A stretch of 64,000 nt of DNA from Mortierella sp. BCC40632 (GCA_011634665.1 WAEK01000020.1:384001-448000), one strand, 5' to 3'. Counted from the first letter of the stretch, positions 1-12,072 are shown. Numbers and translations are program-made. Notes: generated by a model not told the origin, from the sequence alone.

Positions 1-2162
1 TGAGGATCAATTGGGGTCGATAGAGTTGAGGACATTACTGGTTGCCTTTTACGGCCGTGGGTGGCCCCCCTTTGGGTTAGTAATGTTACATGTTCTATTC
101 TCCACAAGGATCAGCCTAGTGAGCTTGTTCAGGTACATGAACATACATTTGTCATAGTGATTGACAGCTATATTGACTGCATCATGGAAGCGGTCAATAT
201 ACCAGGTAAGGGATATCGATCCTGTGGACAGTTGTCAGAGGCCGAATTTGTAAGAGACTGAAGAAATCAGAGGTGCTGTTGTGGCTAGGTCGGCGTCGCG
301 TGGATAAACGTTTAACTAGGTAGGTTTATTGCCTTTGACAGAGCAAACAAAGAGGCTGGTCTAAATGTAGAGAAAGAGAGCATTGAGCGCGTGCAAACAC
401 TGCAAATGAGGGAGTTTTGGAGTATATGAATTGGGAAGAATATGGCGCTGAGCAAACTTGAGCTGGCAAAGGCGCTGCCTGTGAATGCAACCATTGACTA
501 TGATGCCGGTGCAGTGGGGCCGACTCCTGAATGGCAAGAGGCGCCAATAGGACTGCGGAGCTCCGACTCTGATGATGGAGCGGGAGGCGTTACCAAGATT
601 TGTTTCGACACAAGAGAACAAAGACCTGGGGTTGCATGATGCACAGACACAGGTGTGGGAGAGGACTGAAAAAAAAAAAGAAGTGTGTTGTGAGCATTGC
701 TCTCGACCCCCGTCCCTTGCACCACTGAGCCGAGGTCACTCTGGAGAATGGGACTTGCAAAAAACAGGTGCATTCACTATAGGAGTGCATGTACATTACC
801 TTGAAGGCAAAGGCCTCGGGACATTGCTGTGGATTGTTTCCTTGGATGTCTTGGCAAGACATCAGAGATGTCATCTGTCGGGTTAAGCTCGGTCTTGGAA
901 TCAGCCGCATTCAGGCTAGCGCTTGTTGACCGCAATGACCAGGATTACAAGTCAAAGACACAGTTCAACAGCAGAATGTCGTCAAGCCGTCGCGTCTTTT
1001 TGGACTAGATAGCATTCTTAAGGTCATAGGTGGTGTTGCTAGAAGATATTTTGACAAGGAGCGCATTGAGCGTTGTTCACCGTTAACAGGGCAGACGAGG
1101 GCCAAGGTGTTGGGGTCAGCTAGTTCAAGAGCAAAGCAGGCGGGGAAAAGTTTCTCAGAACCAAGGCCTGTCACCAATGCTCTCTCGTTGTCAAAGAAGG
1201 AAGGACGAGAGAGCAATGACTATGGAGAAGAAAGACGACGCTCTTCTTCTGTCATTGACGATCTACGCTGCTTTATTGGTGTTTCCCAAAGGATTTGGCA
1301 CAAGAATAGCCACTGTGCCAGGCAAAGGTGTCTGATAGACTCAGACAACCTTCACAAAGCTTCTCCAGCGATGTGACCAACAGCTATGGGAGCCAGGTCC
1401 AGTCTCTTCCTACAAACCAAGGAACACGCGGAAAGGGAGAGGCAGCCGAAAGAAAAATGCAACCATTGGGGGTCGCGGTCCACCGCCAATGGTTCTCTCT
1501 ATTGTCATTGTCAAAAGGATTCATGACCATAGGAGCTGAGCTACGAAGCATCAATAAAGACTTACACCATTGCATTCAACTCGTGGAGCTCGATTCGACC
1601 CTCTCGTAGCCCATGAAAGATAGCATGAATATCCTTTCCCACGATACTCTTCAGTGGACTTATCAAGCACTCTAAAGGACCATGTCGTTTGCATCAGTGC
1701 TTTTTTTTTAGGTGTAAACATCAGATTCCATGTACCTTTGCCCTTTTTCTTTTTCTTTGGCATTGAATCTGACATTAGGTTACGAGGAGGCAATGGACAT
1801 ACCATGCTCAAACGTTCAGACTTCAGACCAGGTTCTGCAATGCCAAGCTGGAAATATAAAGCCACCTTTACCCATTTCAACCGACTTTAGCGCACCATGC
1901 ATGAATCTCTACCACAGACTTGAACTCATTTGCATCTTCCTTTTCAGCCAATTCCTCTTCCTATGCCGCTGTCTCGCCTCTAGTAGAAGAAGCACATCCT
2001 ATTGTTCTATTCCCGCAGTCATCATGTTCCTTGTTCGGAGTAGCTTCACCAACATCCATGACTTTCTAGCCTAAGTCTGGTAGAGGGATTACTTCTTCAA
2101 GGTCCAACTCGCCAAGGATTGTTACCCTAGCGCCAATAATTAATGTCAATAAGCGTAGAGCA
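1..2162. other. No intact gene; scattered protein-like fragments
   Basis: I find no gene model with an ATG, open frame and credible introns here. Some short stretches still look coding. Around 319-420 (+) a frame reads like a charged helical protein (residues such as RFIAFDRANKEAG) and ends in a stop. A second frame from an ATG at 442 runs to 639 in a different phase. A third lies near 1107-1376. The frame changes and stops suggest an old gene or mobile-element remnant, but I recognise no family, and chance open frames are possible. Confidence 0.3.
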
Positions 2163-3376
2163 ATGCCTCCAGAGTCGGCACTTTCTATGCCCGCCAAGGA
2201 AGCAAAGACTGGCAGCAGAGAACTCTGGCTGGTCAAAAGACTCACGGATCCTGATATTTATCTCCCTCTGCAGGCTCGGAGGGAAGGGTCTACTCGGCTA
2301 GGGGTCTACTCGGCTAGGGGATCGATTCCGGCCAAAGGTGGCAGTCCATCGACAGCTTGCCTTTGAATTCAACGGGGAAAAGGATCATGCTGGATTCGTT
2401 TGGATGAGTCAAAGATCAAGAACAAGATCGCCAAGATGTCCCAGTATTTTAAGGTTGGCACATCGATTTCGATACTCAGACTTGGTCAACATGGATGAAA
2501 TAGCAAGGCAGGATAAAGTCAAGAAGAAATACGCCTATTATTTCCTTTTGGAGCCTGTTTGGGCCTCTGTTTGGGGCCAGGGCGTGAACTCTCATACTGA
2601 TCCTCTCCATAATCCCGACGATAATACCATTTCCGATAGTCGTTGTCTACCTAGCAGCTCCCGGCGTTATTCAGATGAAGAGAGTGAGGACGAGAGGATA
2701 AATACAGACACAGGCATTGGACAAGACCAAGGCTGGAAAGACATCACTACAAGTACAGATAACGGCGATATTGAGAGAGAGAGAACGAAGAGTACGAGCC
2801 CCTGGAGAGGATGATACGGGGTTTGCATCATTCGGTCATTCAATCAGCACTGCAGAACGACCAAGGCGAGCAAGCAAAAAGTGGCGAAGGGTCCAATGAA
2901 GAGCAGCTCATCAGCGATTTGTTAAACGTTCTAAGTACCCTGGGCCAATATACGATCGATGCCAAGAAAGAGAAAGCAGTGGTTGAAATTGATTCTAGGA
3001 AAACAGTTCGTCTCGCTGAAATTAACGCAGCACCAATGCAGGAAAAAAAAATCTTCTCGAACGAGAAAGAAAACTTCTTTCAGAGCTTGAGGAGAGGCTA
3101 TTGACCAAAGAGAGGGACCTGGATAAGCTTCTTGAGACAGCAAAGAGGCAACTATGGTCGCACCAGTCAACTGAGTCATCTCCTAAGCAGGACAACAGCC
3201 TCAAAGGAGCAAAGCGACGCGTGTTTTTTTCCCACCCAATAAGTTTCGAGATTGATTCTCGAGGACTGATTCCTTCTATTGTTCATTTTGGGTACAGAAG
3301 ATTCACTTGCTCTTCGTTAGCACTTCACCACTCTCCTTCTTTCCACTCCTTCTTTTATTTTCTCACCCAAGTATGA
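2163..3376 (+). pseudogene. Degraded Myb/SANT-like DNA-binding protein gene (tentative)
   Basis: The + strand holds overlapping open pieces at 2163-2366, 2338-2814, 2811-3104 and 3101-3376 that do not form one frame. Near 2405-2450 one frame gives a K-I-x-N-K-I-x-K-M-x-x-x-F pattern. A following piece near 2490-2580 reads KKKYAYYFLLEPVW, then an acidic Ser/Asp-rich linker. After that comes a Glu/Lys-rich stretch that could form a coiled coil. This order (DNA-binding trihelix tail, aromatic 'YY..L.PVW' segment, acidic linker, coiled coil) resembles Myb/SANT-like proteins that are abundant in Mortierella-type genomes; that comparison is from memory. Frame breaks at about 2455 and 2814 suggest decay, though unrecognised small introns could explain some of them. 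Confidence 0.35.
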
Positions 3377-4676
3377 GCGGATTGAGGGTTTGAGATCTCT
3401 TTCTATTTACAGACGATTTCAAGCCTTGCAAACTCGTCGAGCCTTTCCCCTTTTCCAGGCATCAGGATGAGCGGAGCACAACGTTGACACTGAAGAATTC
3501 AAAGAGTTTTAGTAAACAGGACAGGCCGCCGTATAATGGCATAGAGTGATGCAGGGAAAACCTTTTCGACGGATTCCAATCAGGAAGGAGAGTGCTAACG
3601 ATATGCTCTCGATCCACAAAGTGATTTTTCGACTCTATTGGAGTTTTCGATTTCGTTGCAGGGGACATTCGTCCTGCCGCAGATTTGCAGATCGGTTGTT
3701 GAGTTTCAGTTGGCAATGGATGCTCAGTTGAAATCAGGATACGAAAGTTTAGGAGCCAAAAGAAGTGGCGGAGCACCGTTGGCGCCGTAGCCAAAGCGAT
3801 TCAGCAAAGACAAGATTAAAGAAGTCTCTGAGTGGGATCGAACTTGAGTGGGTCAAAAAGATGGCTACAGATGGTCTTGACCAGAAGTCTATCAAGACCA
3901 AGCTCCAAGTGGAAAACTGGTCCCTCCTTCAGGTAAACTTGATCCATAACCCCTCTAATTTGCCTAGCTAGAGCCCTGACAGTTTTATCCTTGTCCTGTA
4001 AATTGGTTTTCAATAGCTTGAAGATCAAGAATGTCCCGACATGCTACAGCTATGCCTCCACATATTGTATGTGACATTCGAACTGTTCGTCTATCGCCAC
4101 AAAGCAGGATAGTCTCGTTAGACAATCAGCCCAGTGTTTAGTGTAAAACTTTGAGCGCAAAGGCATGTTCAAGGGTGAGGTCCTTCAGAAACACAGAGCA
4201 CTGCGTTTTTTTTTTGCTTGGCGCACACACACTCCAGTCAAAGGTACGTGTTTGTTTAATGGGTATACTATTTCCCAATTGAGTGCCCTGACTCAATACA
4301 TAGAGTGGTTTTCGTTCATCCTACCAGGAGGGAGGTCGCCTTGAGGCGATGTGAAGAAGGGAGGCGATGTTAGAGCAACAAAAAAATGGATGGATGGTAA
4401 AGACAAGAGAGCACGAGTAAACTCATTCCAAGCAGTGGTGTGCTGTTTTGGGACGAGAGCCATCCGAATGGTAGCCGGGAAGGAAAGCCAATGAGCGAGA
4501 AGGCACAGGTGCGCAAGTTGAGCGAAGAGCGTTTGACACAAACGGATTTTCCTTCTGAGCGAACGAGCAGTCGAGCGAGAAAAAGACTCCGGTCCAAAGA
4601 CCCAAAACCGAGATTTGTTTGTCACGTCATGTCTACGGTCGGTCGACGGTCGGTCGGTCGACGGTTGTCTCTCTTT
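3377..4676. other. Spacer with a short open frame; upstream region of the WW gene
   Basis: A short + frame at 3765-3971 encodes a basic, helical-looking peptide. It may continue across a possible intron (donor near 3932, acceptor near 4016), but it ends after about 30 more residues. It may be the tail of the relic before it. The rest of the interval has no coding signal that I can defend. The last few hundred bases up to the CT tract probably hold the promoter of the WW-domain gene. Confidence 0.3.
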
Positions 4677-4750
4677 TTCTCTCTCTCTCTCTCTCTCTCT
4701 CTTTCGCTCTCTCTTTTTCTCTCTCGCTCCCTCGCTCCCTCTCTCACTCT
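4677..4750. repeat. CT-rich microsatellite in the WW gene's 5' region
   Basis: Imperfect (CT)n/(CTTT) tract about 110-180 bases upstream of the WW-protein start codon. It lies in the presumed promoter/5' UTR, where pyrimidine-rich stretches are common in fungal genes. It creates a long artificial Ser/Leu reading frame that is not a gene. Confidence 0.8.
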
Positions 4751-4858
4751 CCATCCAGCTATCCATCTTGTTTCCTCTTCAGTAACATCGACCCCATCTT
4801 TTTATCCTCTTCTGCAACATCCCATCTCTTCATTTCCTCCATCCTCATTTAATTCGTC

Positions 4859-5643
4859 ATGGGTTGTTCAAGCTCCAAAGGCATCGACAGTGGGACGACT
4901 CACCCTCCTCAGCAACTCCAGTCTCAGCCCCAGCAGGTTCCATACGGTCTTCCCCAGCAATCTCTGCCACCCTCCACCCTTCCCCAAGGATGGTGAGTAT
5001 TCTTCATATTCTCCAGGTCTCTCTCTCTCTCTCTCTAAGGCCGTTTTAGGCGTGCACCTTGCTCATACTCTTCCGCTCCGCTGCGCTAGGATTTCTCAAT
5101 ATGACCCCAACAAGCAGCGTCTCTACTACGTCTACCCACAGACTGGACAAGTAACCTGGACGCATCCAATGGGTCCGCAGGCGGACGCACAGGAGATGGA
5201 ACGATTCTATCAAATCCAGAAGCAACAACAACAGCAGTATGGAACTCAGAATAAGCATGCCTTCACAGACTCTTACAACCGCCAGGGCGGCATGGGTGCA
5301 GGTGCAGCCATGGCCATGGGCATGGTCGCAGGCAAGTGTCCAAGCAATTGCAGTGACGAGTGTATGAAGACGGAGGTATCCGATAACAAGAATGGGAAGT
5401 GCTAACGGTTTTCGGTTTATTTATTTCATTTCTCTAGGTGGTGCGCTAGGACTAATGGCAGGAGGTATGATGGCCAACAGTGTAGTGAATTCAAGCTTCG
5501 CAGGAGATATTCCTGCCGGGTATGGAAGCGAAATCCCAGTTGGTTATGACTTTGGTAGTGGTGAAATCCCGGCTTCTTATGACTTTGGAGGCGGTGGCGG
5601 CGACTTTTCTGGTGGCGACTTCTCGGGCGGCATGGACTTTTAG
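4859..5643 (+). CDS. Small WW-domain protein with an N-myristoylation signal
   Basis: Model: exons 4859-4992, 5090-5331 and 5438-5643, giving 193 residues. The protein starts MGCSSSK, a textbook N-myristoylation plus palmitoylation signal (Gly2, Cys3), so it probably sits on membranes. A Gln/Pro-rich linker leads into a WW domain at about residues 41-72: L-P-x-G-W, then YYV in the middle, then T-x-W-x-x-P. Intron 1 splits the first WW tryptophan codon. The rest is Gln-rich, then Gly/Ala/Met-rich, ending in Gly-Gly-Asp repeats. WW domains bind proline-rich (PPxY-type) peptides. The Gly/Met-rich tail recalls yeast Wwm1, a metacaspase-interacting WW protein, but the likeness is loose. Intron 2 has a GC donor (gcaagt) with a normal AG acceptor. 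The start is chosen because it gives both the lipidation signal and a complete WW domain after splicing. Confidence 0.82.
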
Positions 5644-5664
5644 ACTTTTTTCTACTCTCACTTC

Positions 5665-5670
5665 AATAAA
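5665..5670 (+). terminator. Polyadenylation signal AATAAA of the WW gene
   Basis: Canonical AATAAA 22 bases after the stop codon. Only about 390 bases separate this stop from the next start codon, so the two transcription units are tightly packed. Confidence 0.6.
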
Positions 5671-6032
5671 GCAAGCGATACCCCCACGTGATGAATCTCT
5701 CTGCTGGCGTGTTTTCTTTTTGTTTTTTCCATTCGTTTTTTTTGAGGCCCCCCAATGAGGAACTGGCTTCTCACTCACTTGAGCTCGCATTTTCCTTCGC
5801 CCACCGGTCGCCATCCCGCCCGAGCAACCCTGGAACTATCCCGCCTGCAAAGAAGCACCCTGCTATCCCCCTCTTCTTACTTCTACTAACATCTTCGTTC
5901 AGAAAGCGAGCGAGCGAGAGAGATCCCCTTGTTCTTCCCAGTTTTCCTTACCTCACCCTCCCCCGATCGTGCGAGTTACGCTGCCCTGTTGACATTACGA
6001 AGTTTAATCCTTTCCCTGTCCCCAACGCCACC

Positions 6033-9000
6033 ATGTCCGATTCTGATCTCAACCTTCAATCGATCGTCTCCATGTTGCAATCCAAGCCCCTCACCTCATC
6101 CAAGGACTCGACCGAATCGCGACCACAAAAGACTGCTCAGTCCGAGGCTACAGTGATTCAGCATCCCCACCTTGTCCCATCCTCGCTCAAAGTAGAGACA
6201 GCCCTCCTGACAAAAGAGCTTGCAAAGTTCCGCCCCTGCGATCTGAACAATTGCTTCTACTGCAGAGAATGGGCGCAATGGGTCTTCAAGAAAACCTTTG
6301 GCAAGGAGAAACAGAGTCCTGGAAGTGGCAGCATCGCGTCGGATAAGAAAGGACGACCTTCTGGAACTAGCAGTAGCGGCAATACCGGAGAGCCTAAAAA
6401 GAAGCACAAAGAATATGCGATGGTTGTCTGCGAACGTTTCTACCAGAGGTCTACTGCGACAGAAAGTGGAAGTAGCGGTTCAGCACGATCTAGTTCTGGT
6501 GGTGCGGGATCGGTTGCAGCAGCAGCCATTGCTGCAAGCAAAGCAAAGACAGGCACAGGATCCGCAGCGGCTTCGGGAGGATCAACGGCTTCTACCAAGA
6601 CTGGTCAGGAAGGATTTGTGTCAGAGATTGTCGACACTGTTCGGGACTGGATTCAACAGCCAAGCGCTCTTTATACCTCGCCTGAGGTCTTTTCACTGGT
6701 CGACTTTGAGGCACTCTATGCTAGCCTACCTCTTGGCACTATTGAGCAACAGTCGCCATCAACACAGGGAACGCAGCAGGATGACGTGACACCGATCTTG
6801 GCGGCGATCACAATCGAGAAGGCGCAGATGGTGCTTGCGCACCAGGGATACCCATTATTGAAGAGGGTCACTAAAGCCCAGTTACAGAACCAGATTATGA
6901 GTCCAACCTGTCTCCACAAAAAGGGAGTGTCCAAGACACCGGCAGATCTTGAGCTTGACAAGGAACTCTTCAATGAGGAACTCAAAAAGATGAGGACGCG
7001 TGATCAGGAAGGTCTTCGAAAACAGATCGGGCCAGTCTGGAAACATGTCGAGGAAGCACTTGAGCGGATGGATGGCGCTGAAAAAGTTCGCTCTGGTATC
7101 TTGTCCCCATCTCGCGCCAAGGAGTTTGCACAGACGTACAAGGATAAACTCTTGACATTCCAGGAGGTATTTGGTCTCTTTTTACTTGACTCGGTTTTCA
7201 TTTGGCGATACCATTCTATTCTTTTTTTTTTTGTCTTTAAAAAGTTGATCTTGAGTTATTAACTTTTTGCTTTGCTTTTCACCTTTATTCGCTTTTTTTT
7301 TTTGGTAGATCTGGAACGAGGTTGAAGCAACAGCCAAAAAGACCTCGACTAAAAAGAAGGGCTCTTCAACGGATAGCGCAGCATTGGACCCAGTGGAGGA
7401 AGTTGACCAGGGGTTCAGACTATTTGTCGACAATATGCAGTTCGTTCACAAGCAACTGGTCTCGGATGTACTTGAATCTTCAGAGAGATCCTTGCGCGAA
7501 TTCATCAAGGAGCTTGCAACTGCTCAAACCAAAATACTCAAACTGGCACTGACACGTATACAGGAAGGAAAAGTTGGAACGGCAAGGATCGACAAGATTC
7601 TGGAAGAGAGTCCTGAAAAGTGTCGTAATGCTCTCAAGATGGTGGAGCAACTCATTCCCATCTTTGACACTAAAATGGCACAGTTCCGAGTTTTGGTTCT
7701 GAACAAGTTCAAGGAAGTTGACGAGGAGGTTGAGGCTGTTGCAGCGACTTTTTGGCAAGAGTCTCAAAAGACTGTGCAGGGTCGACTTGAGAAGGCTGCT
7801 AACAAGGAGTTCAGGAGAAGGATAAAAAAGCTTGAATTCATCTCTGTTGAGACCCGCAAGTGGTTCTTCCAGTCAAGGCTGACTCTTTTCTCAAGTCTTG
7901 ATTTTGCAACCGTTTGTCTCAACACCCTCGGGATCCTTATGGAGGAGGCGGAAGTACTGGAGGCAGTTCAACTTGGATTACATGATGACCATTTCCAGTC
8001 TCGCGTATTAAAATCACAGGAGGGCAGAAAGAAGTTGACACAGCAGTTCCGGGAGGGTATCAAAACGGGACGTCGCGTGTTGGCAGTGATGATTTCTCGA
8101 CTGATGATGCGTGAGGGAGCCCGAGCGATGGGTGAAATGGCAGCTATCCAAAAGGGCAAAAAGTTCCTGAAATCCATCGGACAAGATGTCAGTGATGAGA
8201 AACTGAATGGAAAGGGACTCCTTATTCCAAGTCGTGAGGGTACACCTACGGCTAGTGCCAATGTTTCTGATAACGAGGATGTAGACGATGCGACCAACGG
8301 CCCTACGACAATGAGTAAGAGCAAGAAGAAGAAGGAAAAGAAGAAGAAAAAGGCAGCGGAGGCAGCAGCAGCAGCAGCGACATCTACGGAGACTGGGGCA
8401 TCGGGTTCTCTTCAAGTAGAATCCGAACAGTCGCAGGGAACAGGAGCTAGTCAGGCAACGCCGAACCGTGCCACAAACCTGACAGTTATCGAGGGAGCAG
8501 AGAACGTCATGTCCTCTAAGGAAGCGCGAGAGCTAAAGAAGCAAGCCAAAAAGGATGCTAAGAAACAAGCCAAAGAGGAGGCCGAAGCGGAGGAATTGGC
8601 GAAAGAGCAAGAGGCGGCCAGGAAAGCAGAGGCAGCTAGACGAGCAAAGGAGTTTAAGGAAGCCCAGGAAGCCATGGAGAGACAAGAAGCCCAGGAGTTG
8701 CGAGATAGAGAAATAGCACGGTTGGCTCAGGAGAAGCGAGCGGCCGAGGAAGCTCTGGAGCTTGAACAGGCGAGAAAAAGAAAGGCTGCCGAAGAAGCTG
8801 AAGCCCGACGCAGAGCACAGGAGGCTCGTGAGGTGAAGGAGGCTCTGGACCGTGAACGAGCCAAGGAGGCCAAAGAAACCCGGGAAGCAATCAAGACTGA
8901 AAAGAAAACCACCTCTCATACCAGTACTCCAGCCCGTACGGGTGGTAAAGCCCCCAGTGGCAACAAGAAGGGTGCTTCATCTAATCATGCTCAGGCACCT

Positions 9001-11535
9001 ACTGTTGTGGAGCCCAAGGTACCGACGTGGGGTCCCTCGACATCTTCTCCGATCAGCCGTGCAGAACCAGTTGTTATGGAAGCAGAATCACAGGAGAGCA
9101 AGACAATGGAAACTGAGCCAACTTCGACTTTGTCTCCTTCCGATGGATGGGGAGCTCCACCTGGTAGAAAAAAAGATGAATGGGGAGCTCCGTCTGCCAA
9201 AAAGGAGGATGACTGGGGAACTCCTGCTCCTGCTGCCAAGAAAGAGGATGACTGGGGAACTCCTGCTCCTGCTGCCAAGAAAGAGGATGACTGGGGAACT
9301 CCTGCTCCTGCTGCTAAGAAAGAGGATGAGTGGGGAACTCCTGCTCCTGCTGCTAAGAAAGAGGATGAGTGGGGAACTCCTGCTGCCGAGAAGAAAGATG
9401 GATGGGGAGCTCCACCTGCCAGAAAGGAAGATGGGTGGGGAACTCCTGCTGCCGAGAAGAAGGATGGATGGGGAGCTCCACCTGCCAAAAAGGAAGATGG
9501 GTGGGGAGCTCCGTCTGCCAAAAAAGCGAATGAATGGGGAGCAGCACCAACTAAAAAGGAACACGAGTGGGGAACTTCATCGCCCAAAAAGGAGGAAGGA
9601 TGGGCTGCACCTTCTACAAAGGAAGAGGTGCAGGAGGTCACGTCAACCAGATCGGAAGAGGCACGAAGAGCTGCACCAGCCAAGGCAGCAGACGGATGGG
9701 GCGCTGCAACGTCTACAAAGGAAGACGGATGGAAAGCTGCACCAACCAAGGCGACAGACGGATGGGGAGCGACGACATCTACAAAGAAAGATGGGTGGGG
9801 AGCACCAACCAAGGCTGCAGATGGATGGGGGACTACCCCTATTACTGAGAAAGATCCTTGGGAAGTTGCGATGGCCAATGCAATGGATGAGTGGGGTTCA
9901 GCGCCAGCGCCAGCCAAGGGCAATGCAGATACCAAGCGCACTTCTCCCGTAGACACTAGGAACACCACCCCAGCGGAAGCTTCCAATGCGTGGGGTACTA
10001 AACCAACCATATCGCCAGAGACACGAGGCAAGAAGCCAGCAGGCAGCCCCGATAGCAGCCGAGGCCCTAGACCGGCCCCCGCTTCGAAGGCTTGGGGCAC
10101 CAAGCCGGCCCCGGGTCCTGTATCTGACAACTGGAGATCCAAGCCAACAAACACTGCTGATGGCTGGGATGCTAAGTCAGCACCTGCATCCAACGCCTGG
10201 GGACCTAAGGCCGGAAATGTTATTGACAGCTGGGATGTCAAGTCTGCACCTGTCAATGATGGTTGGGGTTCCAAGCCCACTAGTGCCCCTAATAACTGGA
10301 ACACTCAACCAATCACATCTCAGGAGCCATGGGAAGCTAACCCGTCCATTTTGTCAACGGCCGCACCTCTACCCCCACCTGCTGATTCATCTTCAGTCGA
10401 AAGTGGATGGGGCTCAACTCTCCCTACTGTTTCGAATGGGTGGCCTTCTGCATCCCCACCACACATGTCCTCTGCTCAAGGCGGCGATATGATCAAGGCA
10501 GGACAACATCAGAAGGACTCAAGGGGAGAGACAGAGCCCTTGAAGCCAGTGGCGACTATGACTGGATCCTCACAGGAGCAGGTGTCTGAAGGAAGCGGGG
10601 CTGAGGAATTAGCACGCTTGCCCAAGGAGACGCTTGTTTCATTGGTGAACACGCTTCAGGTCGAGAACAAATCACTCTTGACAACGCTGGTGTCAATGCA
10701 GCAACAGGTTTCGTCCCTGACGGAGCGGTACTCGACTCTTGCGTCTCTAGCACGACAGCATGAACAACAGGCAATCCAAGCGATGGAGGCCCAGAAGCAA
10801 CGTGAGATGGAGGAAGTGCAGCGATATGTGTGGAAGCTGGAGGAGAGATGTCGCCAGCTGGAAAAGCATGTTCTTTCAACACATCGGATGCAAATGCAAC
10901 AGATGCAGCAGTTTCAACAACAACAGCAGCATCAGCAGCAGCATCAACAACAACAACAACAGCAGCAGCAGCAGCAGCAGCAACACATGGGCCCTCCAGG
11001 GATGCCTCCACCAGGATTTAGCAACTTGTTGGGATTGAGTCGTCAAGCCTCGGCGCCCTCTTCACCATCCATGGCACAACGGAGTTTGAATGTCAATGGC
11101 ATGGACCAAATGCCGATGTCTCCTTCTAACGTATCGTCTTCAGCGGCGATGGCGATGATGTACAACAACATGATGTCGACGACCAATGGTGGCGGATTTG
11201 ATTCCGTCCACTCTCCATTGACGGCCAATAGCTCGGCATCGATCCTTTCCTCTGCTCCATCCAACATGTCCTCGCCGCCCTCTGGCTCGATAGGACCACT
11301 GTCGACGGCGGCAACGTCTACCTCGGCCAATGTACAGGGCTCGTCAGGTCCGGGTGGATATGGTGATGCGCCTGGACCCAAGAAGTCGCATTGGCGACAC
11401 CGAGGAGAGGTCCGATGCGGTAATTGCGCACAACAGGGGCATGCCAGTGCCGAGTGCCGGGAGGGATGTCGATACTGTGGTCAGCCAGGACATTTGAGCC
11501 AGGATTGTCCTCGGATGAGTGGTCAACCTATGTAG
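6033..11535 (+). CDS. WG/GW-repeat (Argonaute-hook-like) zinc-knuckle scaffold protein
   Basis: Two exons (6033-7166, 7309-11535) give 1786 residues. The ATG sits in gccaccatg, the best start context in the window. Order of parts: a Cys cluster at C69, C74, C77; a folded-looking helical region to about 690; a Lys-rich stretch then poly-Ala (about 712-735); a long charged coiled coil (about 783-911). Next is a low-complexity region (about 951-1427) with about 27 WG or GW dipeptides in Asp/Glu/Ala/Pro/Lys context, partly in perfect 13-residue repeats. Then a second coiled coil (about 1476-1580), poly-Gln, a Ser/Pro/Met-rich part, and two C-terminal CX2CX4HX4C knuckles starting at C1748 and C1765. 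WG/GW platforms bind Argonaute's tryptophan pockets in GW182, S. pombe Tas3, plant NRPE1/SPT5L and Cryptococcus Gwo1; knuckles bind RNA. I infer a role in small-RNA silencing or mRNPs. I know no family with this exact architecture. Simple repeat expansion without Argonaute binding is the alternative. Confidence 0.85.
9022..10455 (+). repeat. WG/GW-coding repeat block, including 39-bp tandem units
   Basis: Inside the preceding gene. From 9208 a 39-bp unit (codes DDWGTPAPAAKKE or a close variant) repeats at 9208, 9247, 9286, 9325 and 9364, the last one partial. Flanking units are diverged versions in which the Trp-Gly pair is kept while the spacer changes. The first units are nearly identical at DNA level and therefore recent; the later ones (to about 10455) are old, which implies long-term retention of Trp. 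Confidence 0.9.
10912..10985 (+). repeat. CAG/CAA repeat coding for poly-glutamine
   Basis: Mixed CAA/CAG run with occasional CAT codons, about 24 residues long, directly after the second coiled coil of the WG/GW protein. Poly-Q next to a coiled coil is common in proteins that form condensates or P-body-like assemblies. Confidence 0.9.
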
Positions 11536-12072
11536 AGTAGTTTACCCCTTGCTGGGGTTGTGTAGGAAATGAGTAAAAGAAAAAGAAGAAGAAAAAAAAG
11601 AAGCAAAATTCCCACCAAAAACGCATGTTGGGACGATACTTCCGACATAGTACAGCGGTACCTAGATGGGCCGAGGCTATGGATAATCTGGAGCGATGGA
11701 GATGGCGGAAAGGCTAGAGGAGCGCGTGTCGAGAACAGATGAGGGGGAGGGGGGGTCATGACGGGGCTGTGTGAGAGTAGTAGTAGGTAGCGAGTACAGA
11801 AGGAAAGAAGGCGGGGGGGAGAAGGAAAAGTACGAGAGCAAAGAAGTCAGAAACTACATAAGATGACTCTTTTGTTGAAGAGTTAAACTGCGGAGAAACC
11901 GCACGCTCTTGTGGGGGTTAACAAATGGTGTTATATTCACTGCAAGGCCTCGCGCAGAATAATTGGTGCAACCTGCAAAAAAAAAAAAAAAAAAAAAAAG
12001 GGATCGCTGGGCGTCGAGCGAGGAAAGAGGAGGGGAGCGTTTGTTTGCCATGGCTGGAGGCGGAATGGCAGT

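Noticed and set aside
4440..5405. 321-residue frame over the WW gene
   Set aside because: It begins at GTG, its first half is Ser/Leu from CT repeats, and it reads through introns; only the WW exon inside is real.
5688..6032. Upstream in-frame extension of the WG protein
   Set aside because: The ATG at 6033 has an ideal context; upstream residues look like translated UTR and include the preceding gene's 3' region.
8991..10304. 437-residue antisense frame opposite the WG repeats
   Set aside because: It exists because the repeat leaves the opposite strand free of stops; composition is a mirror of the WG coding units.
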